From NCBI RefSeq assembly GCF_030767025.1, contig NZ_JASITE010000009.1:186001-250000 (forward strand): DNA of 64,000 nt. Direction: 5' to 3'. Positions within the stretch are counted from its first letter, which is position 1. Every line of letters begins with the position of its first letter. Under the pieces are notes generated by a model. The model was not told the origin of the DNA, did no database searches, and saw only the letters and a program-made list of their open reading frames with translations. This stretch comes from Nocardia sp. CC227C (GTDB lineage Bacteria > Actinomycetota > Actinomycetes > Mycobacteriales > Mycobacteriaceae). The translations under genes and the position numbers were made by a program. Below, one piece after another: positions 17,637 to 25,341 of this stretch.

Positions 17637-18239
17637 ATGGCAATGCGCGCAATTCCAGCGATGTGGGCAGGAAATCTGCGGGAAACTCTCGATTTCTATA
17701 TCACTCTCGGCTATGTCGTGACCTACGAGATGCACAAGCCCTATACCTACGCTGAAGTGGAGCGAGACGGATGCGAATTGAGCTTCGGGCCCACACCGAA
17801 GCTCGAGGGTGGGATCAGCGCCGAGGACGCCTACATGGGCTGTCTGGTGATGGTCGACGACGTCGCCGCATTGCATGCCCAGTTCAAAGACGCTCTCGAG
17901 GCCCACTACGGGAAGGCGCCCGCGAAGGGGCTGCCGCGCATCACCCGGTTCAAGCCCGGCCAGACACGGTTCACCGTGGTCGACCCGGTCGGCAACGGCG
18001 TGCTCTACATCCAGAACGACGAGCCCGACCCCGAATACGGTGGGTCCAAGAAGCTCGAGGGCCTGTCGAAGGCCCTCGACAACGCCCGGATCCTCACAGA
18101 CTTCAAGAACGACGACAACGCGGCCAAGAAGGTCATCGAGACCGGGCTCCGTCGCTTCCGGACCACCGCCAGCCCCGACGAACTCACACGAGCAGCCGAC
18201 ATGCTCGCCGAGATCGAACGGGCAGCGAAGGAACAGTAG
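17637..18239 (+). CDS. VOC-superfamily (glyoxalase/bleomycin-resistance fold) protein
   Basis: Protein of 200 residues. The first 130 form a vicinal-oxygen-chelate domain: AIPAMWAGNLRETLDFY then TLGYVVTYE, CELSFGPTPKLEGG, MVDDVAALHAQFKDALEAHYG and RFTVVDPVGNGVLYIQ. The last 60 or so residues (KKLEGLSKALDNARIL onward) form a helical extension absent from minimal VOC proteins. Binding of a small antibiotic or handling of a toxic metabolite is possible, but the classical metal-ligand pattern is not clear. It lies alone behind a region with repeated operator-like sites, so expression is probably tightly controlled. Confidence 0.75.
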   Translation: MAMRAIPAMWAGNLRETLDFYITLGYVVTYEMHKPYTYAEVERDGCELSFGPTPKLEGGISAEDAYMGCLVMVDDVAALHAQFKDALEAHYGKAPAKGLPRITRFKPGQTRFTVVDPVGNGVLYIQNDEPDPEYGGSKKLEGLSKALDNARILTDFKNDDNAAKKVIETGLRRFRTTASPDELTRAADMLAEIERAAKEQ

Positions 18240-18366
18240 GCCGCCGTCATCGCGGTGAGCGACGGAACATCCTGTCGAGAGCTGATCGTCCACCGAACAC
18301 GGGTATGCCTGATCGTTTCCGAACAGCGCCAATCGAATTCGGCTCCCGAGAAGACGCTGCGTGCTT

Positions 18367-18600
18367 ATGCTCGCTGCCATGAACGATGCCGGGGCCGGTG
18401 AGATGCCGCAATGCCCTTCCTGGTGCGATGAGCACCTCGAAGGTGCCGATGCAGCACTCGACCCACCCGAACGCTGGCAGATCCACACGGGGATGAAATC
18501 AACTCGTCCCCTGAGTATCTGCGGGCTCTGGCCGCTGACCATCTCGCCGCGGACTTCACACCACGGTCCCCGCCATGGCTCATATCCACCCCGTGGGCGG
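18367..18600 (+). pseudogene. frameshifted small Cys/His protein (DUF6907-like)
   Basis: One frame reads MPQCPSWCDEHLEGADAAL then DPPERWQIHTG, matching the CPxWC...H...H pattern of small actinobacterial regulatory proteins often called DUF6907. After about 18490 that frame loses sense. A second frame continues protein-like with SPEYLRALAADHLAADF, the kind of helix that normally ends such proteins. A one-base shift near 18490 would join them. I read it as a broken gene. ATG 18367 and 18379 are both possible starts. Confidence 0.35.
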
Positions 18601-18918
18601 TGATGCGCTCGGTGAGATCTGTCCGCACGGTGGCCGACAGCGCGCTGGCGGGCCTGCTGATGCGGTGGACGTCGGCGTCGGCCTTGGGCCGCTCGTCGGC
18701 GAACAGCAGCTCGAGCAGATGCTGGTGACTCTCGATGCGGCTGGTGTCGATATCGGCGAGCACCGCGTCCAGGTGCGCCCGCTCTGGTGCGCAGTTGCTC
18801 GCGCAGGTCGGCGACGCGGACGATCCCGGCGTGGGTGTCGTCGGCGAGGCCGTTGATATCGGTTCGGTGAGCGCGTGCCGCGGGGCGTGCGCCGACAACC
18901 GCGCCGGTTGTCGACGAT
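18590..18918 (-). pseudogene. degraded coding remnant downstream of desaturase copy 2
   Basis: No intact gene is present. On the minus strand protein-like text is split between two frames: DINGLADDTHAGIVRVADLR in one and ERAHLDAVLADIDTSRIES, LLELLFADERPKADADVHRI in the other, with a one-base shift near 18785. No start codon with a ribosome site was found and I do not recognise the family. The region looks like leftover sequence from a lost gene. Confidence 0.25.
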
Positions 18919-18920
18919 CC

Positions 18921-19871
18921 TCAGGTCCGCGCCCGCTCCCGCGCCAGCGCCCGATCGCGCTGTTCCTCGAAGCGGGGGATCTTGACGGTCTCCAGGTCCT
19001 CCAGGAAGGCCGCCAGCCGCTCCCGCGCCTGCTCACCGCGTGCGCCGAAGTCGTCGCGGTCGAAGATGTTCCACTGCCGCACCACCGGCATGAGCACCTC
19101 CTCCAGATGCTGGCGCAGGTCGTAGACGCCGTGCTTGGCCATGAGGACGCCGTTGCGGCGGAAGTTGGGCATGCCCGCACCCGGCATGCGGAAGTTCTCG
19201 ACAATGGTGTCGATGGCCTGCATGGCCTGGTCCGGCACCAGATCCAGGGCCGCGCCGCACATGGTGCGGTAGAAGATCATGTGCAGGTTCTCGTCGGCCG
19301 CGATGCGCTGCAGCATGCGGTCGGCCACCGGGTCGTCGCACACCCGCGCGGTATTGCGGTGGCTCACCCGGGTCGCCAGTTCCTGAAAGCTGACGTAGGC
19401 CACCGAGTGCAGGAATCCGAGTCCGTCGTCCAGGGCGGCGGCCGGTGCGCCGAATCCGTTGGTCATATGCGTCATGCGGTCCTGCTCCAGCGCCACCGGA
19501 TCGACGCCGCGGGTCACCACCAGGTAGTCCCGCAGGACGACGCTGTGCCGCTGCTCCTCCGCGGTCCAGCGCCCCACCCAGGTCCCCCAGGCGCCGTCCT
19601 GGGAGAAGTTCTCCGCGATCTCACGGTGGTAGGACGGCAGATTGTCCTCGGTCAGCAGATTGGTGACCAACGCGGCCTTGGCCACGTCGCTGAGCCGGGA
19701 TTGTCCGGGCTCCCAGTCGACGCCGTCCAGCATGGCGAAGTTGCGGCCCTCGTCCCAGGGCACGTAATCATGCGGATTCCAGTCTTTGGCCAGTTTCAGG
19801 TGCCGATTCACACACTCCCCGGCCACGGGTTCCAACTCGGTCAAGATCTCTCGCTGCGTCAATGCGCGCAC
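18921..19871 (-). CDS. acyl-ACP desaturase (soluble diiron, DesA-like), copy 2
   Basis: Paralogue of the desaturase at 8900-9841, 316 residues, with matching motifs: EDNLPSYHREIAE, AEEQRHSVVLRDY and DENLHMIFYR. It would desaturate an ACP-bound fatty acyl chain. The GTG start at 19871 is supported by GAGGAG six bases upstream and aligns with the other copy, so I rejected the longer reading from 19949. It differs by having a Gly/Ala-rich insertion (GAPAAALDDGLG) in the middle. It is divergent from a TetR-family gene that probably represses it, whereas copy 1 sits in a lipase/mycolyltransferase operon; the two are therefore probably regulated differently. Confidence 0.9.
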   Translation of the reverse strand: MRALTQREILTELEPVAGECVNRHLKLAKDWNPHDYVPWDEGRNFAMLDGVDWEPGQSRLSDVAKAALVTNLLTEDNLPSYHREIAENFSQDGAWGTWVGRWTAEEQRHSVVLRDYLVVTRGVDPVALEQDRMTHMTNGFGAPAAALDDGLGFLHSVAYVSFQELATRVSHRNTARVCDDPVADRMLQRIAADENLHMIFYRTMCGAALDLVPDQAMQAIDTIVENFRMPGAGMPNFRRNGVLMAKHGVYDLRQHLEEVLMPVVRQWNIFDRDDFGARGEQARERLAAFLEDLETVKIPRFEEQRDRALARERART

Positions 19872-19954
19872 ACCGCACTCCTCGAACCGGTTCGGGGCCG
19901 CGTCGGTTCGCGGCCTGAATCGCCCACACCACCAGCACGGCCGGCGCATCGGTA

Positions 19955-20018
19955 GGGACGAACGTCCCGTCCGAGATCGGAAAAGGTAACCGCCGCATCG
20001 CCGCTATGCTCGAAGCAT
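19955..20018. promoter_or_regulatory. candidate TetR operator(s) and leaderless-type promoter
   Basis: Between the desaturase and TetR genes lie GGGACG-AA-CGTCCC (19955-19968), a perfect inverted repeat, and ATGCT-CGA-AGCAT (20006-20018), another. The second overlaps a good -10 hexamer, TATGCT (20005-20010), pointing toward the TetR gene. Six bases after the hexamer the TetR frame reads ATC at 20017. Confidence 0.45.
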
Positions 20019-20064
20019 CGACGTACCGCGAAAACAGCCGCGCCAGCGCCGGTCCCGGGAGACC

Positions 20065-20670
20065 GTGGCGGTGGTGCTGGAGGCCGCCGCGCAGGTGTTC
20101 TCCCGGGAGGGACTGGCGGCGACCACCAATCGCATCGCCGACCGGGCCGGGGTCTCGATCGGGACGGTGTACCAGTACTTTCCGAACAAGCACGCCATCC
20201 TGCGCGCCCTGGCGCAGACACATGTCGCGGAGAGCGCGAGCCGACTGGACGCGGTGTTCCGGCGGCTGCGCGCCGAGCGGCCGCCCTTCCCCGAGACCCT
20301 GCACGCCATTCTCGACACGGTGGCCGACCTGCACCGCGATCGCCCGGCGCTGCACGGCCTGCTGCACCGGCTCGCCCCGCGGCTGCCGGAGGAGGTGACG
20401 GCACTGCGCGCGTTCGAGGACCATCTGGTCGGCGAGGTCGCCTACCACCTCGAACGGTGCGGGCGCGGCGGCGCGGACCCCGAACTGGCGGCGCGTACGC
20501 TGGTGCACGCGGTCGACGCGCATCTGCACCGAACCCTCACCCGGCACACGATCGACACCGATCAGCTGGTCGGCTTCGCCGTGCGATTGGTACCCGACCC
20601 GGTGGACGCCGCGAGCACGGCGCGCAGCGCGGACACGAGTTCGGTCAAGCCGGGTTCCTCGATCGAATAG
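20065..20670 (+). CDS. TetR-family transcriptional regulator
   Basis: DNA-binding domain AAAQVFSREGLAATTNRIAD followed by RAGVSIGTVYQYFPNKHAIL is clear, with a helical ligand domain after it. The listed start is GTG 20065, but the frame upstream still reads the conserved basic arm (RKQPRQRRSRETVAVV) back to codon ATC at 20017, with a stop at 19987 and no ATG, GTG or TTG between. The true N terminus may therefore use an unusual codon or have lost its ATG. The last 24 or so residues are read from sequence that on the other strand encodes a hydrolase fragment. It is divergent from desaturase copy 2, its likely target. Confidence 0.8.
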   Translation: MAVVLEAAAQVFSREGLAATTNRIADRAGVSIGTVYQYFPNKHAILRALAQTHVAESASRLDAVFRRLRAERPPFPETLHAILDTVADLHRDRPALHGLLHRLAPRLPEEVTALRAFEDHLVGEVAYHLERCGRGGADPELAARTLVHAVDAHLHRTLTRHTIDTDQLVGFAVRLVPDPVDAASTARSADTSSVKPGSSIE

Positions 20671-20730
20671 TGGCCGCAGCCGGTGAGCAGCACCGCCTCG
20701 GTGGGCGCGGCGATCCGGCGCAGACCTTGA
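20562..20730 (-). pseudogene. C-terminal fragment of an alpha/beta hydrolase
   Basis: The minus strand reads APTEAVLLTGCGHYSIEEPG then LTELVSALRAVLAAS, the usual end of an alpha/beta hydrolase with the catalytic histidine in GCGHY. The upstream three quarters of such a gene is absent; the preceding sequence is the operator and start of the membrane-protein gene reading the other way. It overlaps the 3' end of the TetR gene antisense. A relic. Confidence 0.4.
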
Positions 20731-20738
20731 CCGCCATA

Positions 20739-20782
20739 ACTTTGCAGTGCAGAGTGAATAGATGAACTCTGCATCGCAAAGT
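20739..20782. promoter_or_regulatory. twin 17-bp operators spanning a start codon
   Basis: ACTTTGCAGTGCAGAGT (20739-20755) and ACTCTGCATCGCAAAGT (20766-20782) are each near-palindromes and are nearly the reverse complement of one another (15 of 17). They flank the start region of the membrane-protein gene (ATG 20762), the second lying inside codons 2-7. They are a likely site for the winged-helix regulator encoded two genes along, giving autoregulation. Confidence 0.6.
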
Positions 20783-21346
20783 AACCCGGATGCCGAGCAC
20801 GCCCGGCAACTGGTGGACGATATGGAACACCTCACCCGACGCGGCTGGCGGCTGGCCGCACCCATGTGGTTTCCCATGCTGTGCGTCGCCGTCTCCACCC
20901 TCGCCTCGGTGCCGGTCGCGATCCTGCTCGACGGCTCGAACGCCATGGGCTGGTACTGGGTGGCCGTCTCGCTCGCCAGCGCGCTCGCCTGCGGCTGGTA
21001 CTTCTCCACCCGCCGCGTACAGCTGCCGGACCTGCGGGGCGGCATCGTCCTGCTGGCCGGACTGGGGTTGCTGGTGTCCACCCAGCTGCTGGTCTGGTTC
21101 TATCGCGGCGAGTGGGCGTTGGTGGCCCCCTGGTTGGCCGTCGGCATCGGACTCGCGGTCTTCGCCGCGGCGCTGCGGTCGCTCACCACGGCCGCGGTCG
21201 CCCTGGCCGGGATCGCCGGGTCGGTCATCGTGGGCCTCACCGGGCCCGAGCACGGCTACGTGCTGCTCGCGCTGGTGGTGGGTGTCACCGCCGCGCTGGC
21301 GGCCATGGTGGAGCTGGTCCGCGCCGATTCCGGTACCGCCGCATGA
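20762..21346 (+). CDS. multi-pass membrane protein paired with winged-helix regulator
   Basis: Protein of 194 residues with a short charged N terminus (DAEHARQLVDDMEHLTRRGW) and about six hydrophobic segments, including PMLCVAVSTLASVPVAILL, GGIVLLAGLGLLVSTQLLVW and YVLLALVVGVTAALAAMVEL. Function unknown. It ends in ATGA overlap with the regulator gene, a common arrangement for small membrane proteins and a PF13601-like winged-helix partner in actinobacteria. The start at ATG 20762 has only a weak AGAG upstream, and the start region is covered by two operator-like palindromes. Confidence 0.75.
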   Translation: MNSASQSNPDAEHARQLVDDMEHLTRRGWRLAAPMWFPMLCVAVSTLASVPVAILLDGSNAMGWYWVAVSLASALACGWYFSTRRVQLPDLRGGIVLLAGLGLLVSTQLLVWFYRGEWALVAPWLAVGIGLAVFAAALRSLTTAAVALAGIAGSVIVGLTGPEHGYVLLALVVGVTAALAAMVELVRADSGTAA

Positions 21347-21681
21347 GCGACCCGCACCCGTCGCTCGATCTCGACGATGTCGTGCACCAGCGCACCCGGC
21401 TCGGCATCCTGGCCCTGCTGCGCTCCGGGGTCGCCATGGAATTCGGTGTGCTGCGGGACAATCTGCGCCTCACCGACGGCAATCTGAACCGGCACCTGAA
21501 GGTGCTCGAACAGGCCGGGCTGATCGCGGGCAACCGGGTCACCGGTCGTGGCCGCCCCAAGACCTGGCTCACCATCACCGCCGCGGGCCGGGCCGCCCTG
21601 GACGCCGAGCTCGCCACGCTGCGCGCCCTCATCGAGGCCACCGAGCCGCCGGCGACCGAGCCCGAACAGGACGCGTCGTAA
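21343..21681 (+). CDS. winged-helix transcriptional regulator (MarR/ArsR-like, PF13601 type)
   Basis: Small DNA-binding protein of 112 residues. The winged helix covers most of it: LDDVVHQRTRLGILALLRSG, VLRDNLRLTDGNLNRHLKVL as the helix-turn-helix, and GRGRPKTWLTITAAGRAAL as the wing. ATG 21343 overlaps the stop of the membrane-protein gene (ATGA). It probably binds the twin palindromes at the head of its own operon and represses it. No ligand domain is present, so the signal may come through the membrane partner. Confidence 0.85.
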   Translation: MSDPHPSLDLDDVVHQRTRLGILALLRSGVAMEFGVLRDNLRLTDGNLNRHLKVLEQAGLIAGNRVTGRGRPKTWLTITAAGRAALDAELATLRALIEATEPPATEPEQDAS

Positions 21682-21729
21682 GCGCGTCCCGGCTGTTCTT
21701 CGCCACACGGCCACAGGCATGATCGGGGT

Positions 21730-22389
21730 ATGAAGGTATTCCAGATCGGTGCGGCCGGGGGCGTCGGACGGCGGCTGGCGCGGCTGCTGACCGACCGCGG
21801 CGACGAGGTCAGCGGGATGTATCGCAATCCCGATCAGGTCGAGACCGTGCGGGAATCCGGTGCGACGCCGGTGCCGGGGGACCTCATCCACGATTCCGTC
21901 GACGAGCTGGCGGAGAAGATGGCCGGGCACGACGCCGTGGTGTTCTCGGCCGGGGCGCACGGCACCGGAATGGACCAGACCACCGCCATCGACGGCAAGG
22001 GCCTGGAGAAGGCCGCCGATGCCGCCGCACGGGCCGGAGTGTCGCGATTCGTGCTGGTGTCGGTGTTCCCGGAGGCGGGCCGCGATCGGGAGACCACCGC
22101 CGGTTTCGAGCACTACATGCGGACCAAGAAGATCGCCGACGCCTATCTGACCCGCACCGAACTGAACTGGCTCATCGTCCGGCCGGGCACCCTGATCGAC
22201 TATCCCGGCACCGGCCGCGTCACCGCCGGGCTCGCCATCGAGTACGGCAGCGTGCGCCGTGACGACGTGGCCGCCTTCCTGGCGGCCGTCCTGCACGAAC
22301 CACGCCTCGAACGGACGCTCATCGAGCTCACCGGGGGACAGACCCCGGTGGACGAGGCCGTCGCCCGGCTGGTGGCCGCGACGTCCTAG
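21730..22389 (+). CDS. NAD(P)-binding NmrA/atypical-SDR protein
   Basis: Rossmann-fold protein of 219 residues. KVFQIGAAGGVGRRLARLL carries the GxxGxxG nucleotide motif, followed by VVFSAGAHGTG and FVLVSVFP. The expected catalytic Tyr-Lys appears as HYMRTKKIAD, and a late LNWLIVRPGTLIDYPGTG is typical of the NAD(P)H-binding atypical SDR group (YwnB/NmrA-like). Likely a flavin or quinone reductase-like protein or a redox sensor. It follows the membrane/regulator pair by 48 bp and could share its transcript. Confidence 0.8.
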   Translation: MKVFQIGAAGGVGRRLARLLTDRGDEVSGMYRNPDQVETVRESGATPVPGDLIHDSVDELAEKMAGHDAVVFSAGAHGTGMDQTTAIDGKGLEKAADAAARAGVSRFVLVSVFPEAGRDRETTAGFEHYMRTKKIADAYLTRTELNWLIVRPGTLIDYPGTGRVTAGLAIEYGSVRRDDVAAFLAAVLHEPRLERTLIELTGGQTPVDEAVARLVAATS

Positions 22390-22416
22390 CGCCTCGGCCC
22401 ACCCGGCCGCCGGGCG

Positions 22417-24531
22417 TCATTCCCGGTGCCCCGGCGGCTGGCCGAAGGCCGCCACCGCGGCATCGTCACCGTCCGGGTCCGCCGGTGCGAGCAGCAGGCG
22501 TTTGAGCACCTTGCCCGTATCCCCGCGCGGCAGACCGTCGAGAAACGCGACATCGCGCGGGACCGAGACCCGCCCGAGGCGGTGGCGCAGGTAGCGGCGC
22601 ACCATCTCCGAATCCAGTCCGGCCCCGGCATTGCGCACCACGAACGCCGCCAGCCGCTGTCCGAAGTCCGGATCGGGCACGCCCACCACCGCGACCTCGT
22701 TGACCTGGGGCAGTTGTGCGAGCGCCTCCTCCACCGGACGCGGGAAGACGTTCTCCCCGCCGGAGATGATCATCTCGTCCTCGCGGCCCGCGATGAACAG
22801 CCGCCCGCTGACATCGAGATAGCCGAGATCGCCCGTGTCCAGCAACCCGTCGTTCTCCTCCGGCGGCACGGCATTGACGTAGCCGTCGAACAGCATCTGG
22901 TTGCCGACGAAGATACGGCCGGTGACGCCCATCGGCACCGGCCGCCGATCATCGCCCAGCACGGCGATCTTCGTGCCCAGCGGCGGCCGCCCCGCCGTCA
23001 TCGGCGAGATGCGCAGATCCTCCGGCGTGGCGATGGTCGCCCACGACACCTCCGTCGAGCCGTAGATGTTGTAGAGGATGTCGCCGAAGGTGTCCAGGAA
23101 GCGCAGCACCGTCGAACCCGTCAGCGGCGCGCCGCAACTGGCCACGACGCGCAGGCTGGAGGTGTCGTAGCGGGCCCGCACCGCGACCGGGAGGTCCAGC
23201 ATCCGCTGCGCCATGGTCGGCACCACCAGCAGGGTGGTGACCCGGTGCTCGGCGATGAGGCGCAGGGTGTCCTCCGCGTCGAACCGTGCGGGCAGCACCA
23301 CGGTGGCCCGCAGCGCCGCGCCCAGTTGCAGTCCCGACAGCCCCCAAGTGTGGAACAGCGGGGCCGGTATGAGCATGGTGTCGTTCATGCGCAGCGGAAT
23401 GCGCGAGAGCAGGGCCGCGAGCGCGCCGAATCCCCGCGCGTTCGGCCGCCGCGCCCCCTTGGGCGCGCCGGTCGTGCCGGAGGTGAGCACCACCAATCGG
23501 CCGGGCTGCGGCGGCTTGCGAAACCCCTTCGCCCCCAGGTCGATCAGATCGTCGATGGTGAGCCGCCCGGCCGTTGGCCGATCGCCGTCCGTCGTCACCC
23601 GGGGGATGCCCTCGTGCAGGTAGCCGACGAGCGATTCCAGCTCACCGTCGACGAACAGGGCCGATAGCCGGTCGCGCTGCACGATCTCCTCGATCCGCCG
23701 CGCCGACAGTCCGGCATTGAGCAGCACCGCGTCCACGCCGAGTTTCCCGGCGGCGACCATGGTTTCGACCATTCCCGCGTGATTGCGCGCGAGCAGCCCG
23801 AGCGCGTCGCCGAAGCGCAGCCCGAGCGCGCCCATGGCGTGGGCCAAGGCGTCACTGCGCCGGTCGATCTCGGCGTAGGTGCGGCTTCCCCGCGCGTCCA
23901 CCACGGCGACGCGGTGCGGCGCGCGGGCGGCTCCGGCGGCATACGCGCCCGCGAGATTGAACCCCCAGCGCGCCAGACCGCGCAGTTGCCGGACCACCAC
24001 ATCGGGACGGCTCGGGCCGACCACCCCGGTCCCGAGCATCTGCCGGGCCACCCCGACCGCACGCCGTACCCGCGAGTCCTCACCGTTGACCGCGACCGAG
24101 GTCGCCTTGCCCCGCACGATATCGGCGGCGCGCTCCAACCCGGTTCGAATCCAGCGCGCCACCGCGGATTTCGGCAGTTCGGCCAGCCGGGGATGCAGCC
24201 GCCCGACGCCGAAGCAGGTCACCGTCACCCGGGTGTGCGCGTCGTCGCCGACCATCCGCACCGTCACGAAACTGCCGCGACCGGGACACTGCAACTCCAG
24301 GCCCTGCCCCGCCCGGCCCGCGCGCACCCGCACCTCGAGGATGTCGATGCCGGTGGCCGGGGTGCCGACGCGGAAGAGCACCAGTGGACTTCCCTCCACC
24401 ACGCCCACCTGTTCGCACGCGCCGATCCCGGGGTAGACGCGCGGATAGGTCTCGGGTTCGAGCAGCAGCGCCCACAGCGCATGCCTCGGAATCGCTATCT
24501 CAGCGGCCGCATCGAAGACATCGGTCACCAC
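22417..24531 (-). CDS. SRPBCC domain fused to acyl-AMP ligase
   Basis: Two-domain protein of 704 residues. Residues 1-150 look like an SRPBCC/polyketide-cyclase lipid-binding fold (AEIAIPRHALWALLLEPETY, HTRVTVTCFGVGRLHPRL). From about 180 it is an AMP-forming acid-CoA ligase with LVVLTSGTTGAPKG, YNIYGSTEVS, LLDTGDLGYLD, GREDEMIISGGENVFP and the catalytic lysine in GDTGKVLK. It would activate a carboxylic acid, probably a fatty acid, with the N-terminal domain perhaps capturing a hydrophobic substrate. The start is GTG 24531 (or 24528), with AAGGAG upstream. It converges with the NmrA-like gene; no coupled partner is evident. Confidence 0.85.
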   Translation of the reverse strand: MVTDVFDAAAEIAIPRHALWALLLEPETYPRVYPGIGACEQVGVVEGSPLVLFRVGTPATGIDILEVRVRAGRAGQGLELQCPGRGSFVTVRMVGDDAHTRVTVTCFGVGRLHPRLAELPKSAVARWIRTGLERAADIVRGKATSVAVNGEDSRVRRAVGVARQMLGTGVVGPSRPDVVVRQLRGLARWGFNLAGAYAAGAARAPHRVAVVDARGSRTYAEIDRRSDALAHAMGALGLRFGDALGLLARNHAGMVETMVAAGKLGVDAVLLNAGLSARRIEEIVQRDRLSALFVDGELESLVGYLHEGIPRVTTDGDRPTAGRLTIDDLIDLGAKGFRKPPQPGRLVVLTSGTTGAPKGARRPNARGFGALAALLSRIPLRMNDTMLIPAPLFHTWGLSGLQLGAALRATVVLPARFDAEDTLRLIAEHRVTTLLVVPTMAQRMLDLPVAVRARYDTSSLRVVASCGAPLTGSTVLRFLDTFGDILYNIYGSTEVSWATIATPEDLRISPMTAGRPPLGTKIAVLGDDRRPVPMGVTGRIFVGNQMLFDGYVNAVPPEENDGLLDTGDLGYLDVSGRLFIAGREDEMIISGGENVFPRPVEEALAQLPQVNEVAVVGVPDPDFGQRLAAFVVRNAGAGLDSEMVRRYLRHRLGRVSVPRDVAFLDGLPRGDTGKVLKRLLLAPADPDGDDAAVAAFGQPPGHRE

Positions 24532-24636
24532 CGCAGCGCCACTCCTTACCGGGCCCGCGCACACCAATCCGGTCGGGATCGCTCCGTTCTACCGACCCGC
24601 GCGGGCTACCGAGAGCGGAACGCACCGGTTCCCGGT

Positions 24637-25341
24637 CTATTCACCAGCGGCAACCGGATCGCTTGTGACCGAGCACAATCGGGACCGGACGGGGATCAGC
24701 ATCACCGGAACGGCCGCCGCGCCCACCGCCGCGCGCACGGTACGGGCGTGATCGGGCGCCGGCCGCCGCGACCAGCCGAGGACGACCAGATCGGCTTCCC
24801 GGGCCGCCACCTCGACCACGTGTTCGCCGGGTTCGCCGCTGCACAGGGTGATCTCGGGGCACGGATGCGGTACGAAGGGGAAGCGGAACCGCGCCCGGAA
24901 TTCGGCCTCCCACGCTTCGCGGGCGTGCGCGGGCTGATCCCAGCATGCCGGTACGGTGCGTGCGTCGAACACGTGCAGTAGGACGAGTTCGATTCCGGCG
25001 GTGTGGAACAGCCGGGCGGTCTCCGACACCGCCCGCGCCGCCTCCTCGGTGCCGTCGAGCGGCAGCAGCACGCGTTCGACGGCGCCGGGTGTCCCCCCGG
25101 GCCGCGCCGTCACCACCGCGGGCACCAGGACCAGCGGATCGCCCGCGTGCGCGAGCAGCCACCAGACGCCGTCGTGGAAGCCGACGACGCCCATCAGCAC
25201 GTCGGGATCGTCCAGGGCGGCGAGGAATTCGGCATCCGTGGCGTCCTTCGGCGTGCACCGCGTTCCCAGCCGCAGGGGCCGGGCCAGACCCGCCGCGATC
25301 ATCTCCGTGGCGGGTGCGGGCCGGACCAGGAGGTCGGTCAT
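24637..25341 (-). CDS. universal stress protein (UspA-like)
   Basis: Protein of 234 residues. The second half is a Usp fold: VERVLLPLDGTEEAARAVS, IELVLLHVFDA, and VVEVAAREADLVVLGWSRRP. The ATP-binding GxxG-SxxV pattern of classic UspA is not obvious, so nucleotide binding is doubtful. The first 90 residues are a second, weaker Usp-like or unrelated region. Its ATG overlaps the TGA of the GH65 phosphorylase upstream (ATGA), so the two are translationally coupled. This suggests stress-linked control of alpha-glucan or trehalose turnover. Confidence 0.8.
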   Translation of the reverse strand: MTDLLVRPAPATEMIAAGLARPLRLGTRCTPKDATDAEFLAALDDPDVLMGVVGFHDGVWWLLAHAGDPLVLVPAVVTARPGGTPGAVERVLLPLDGTEEAARAVSETARLFHTAGIELVLLHVFDARTVPACWDQPAHAREAWEAEFRARFRFPFVPHPCPEITLCSGEPGEHVVEVAAREADLVVLGWSRRPAPDHARTVRAAVGAAAVPVMLIPVRSRLCSVTSDPVAAGE

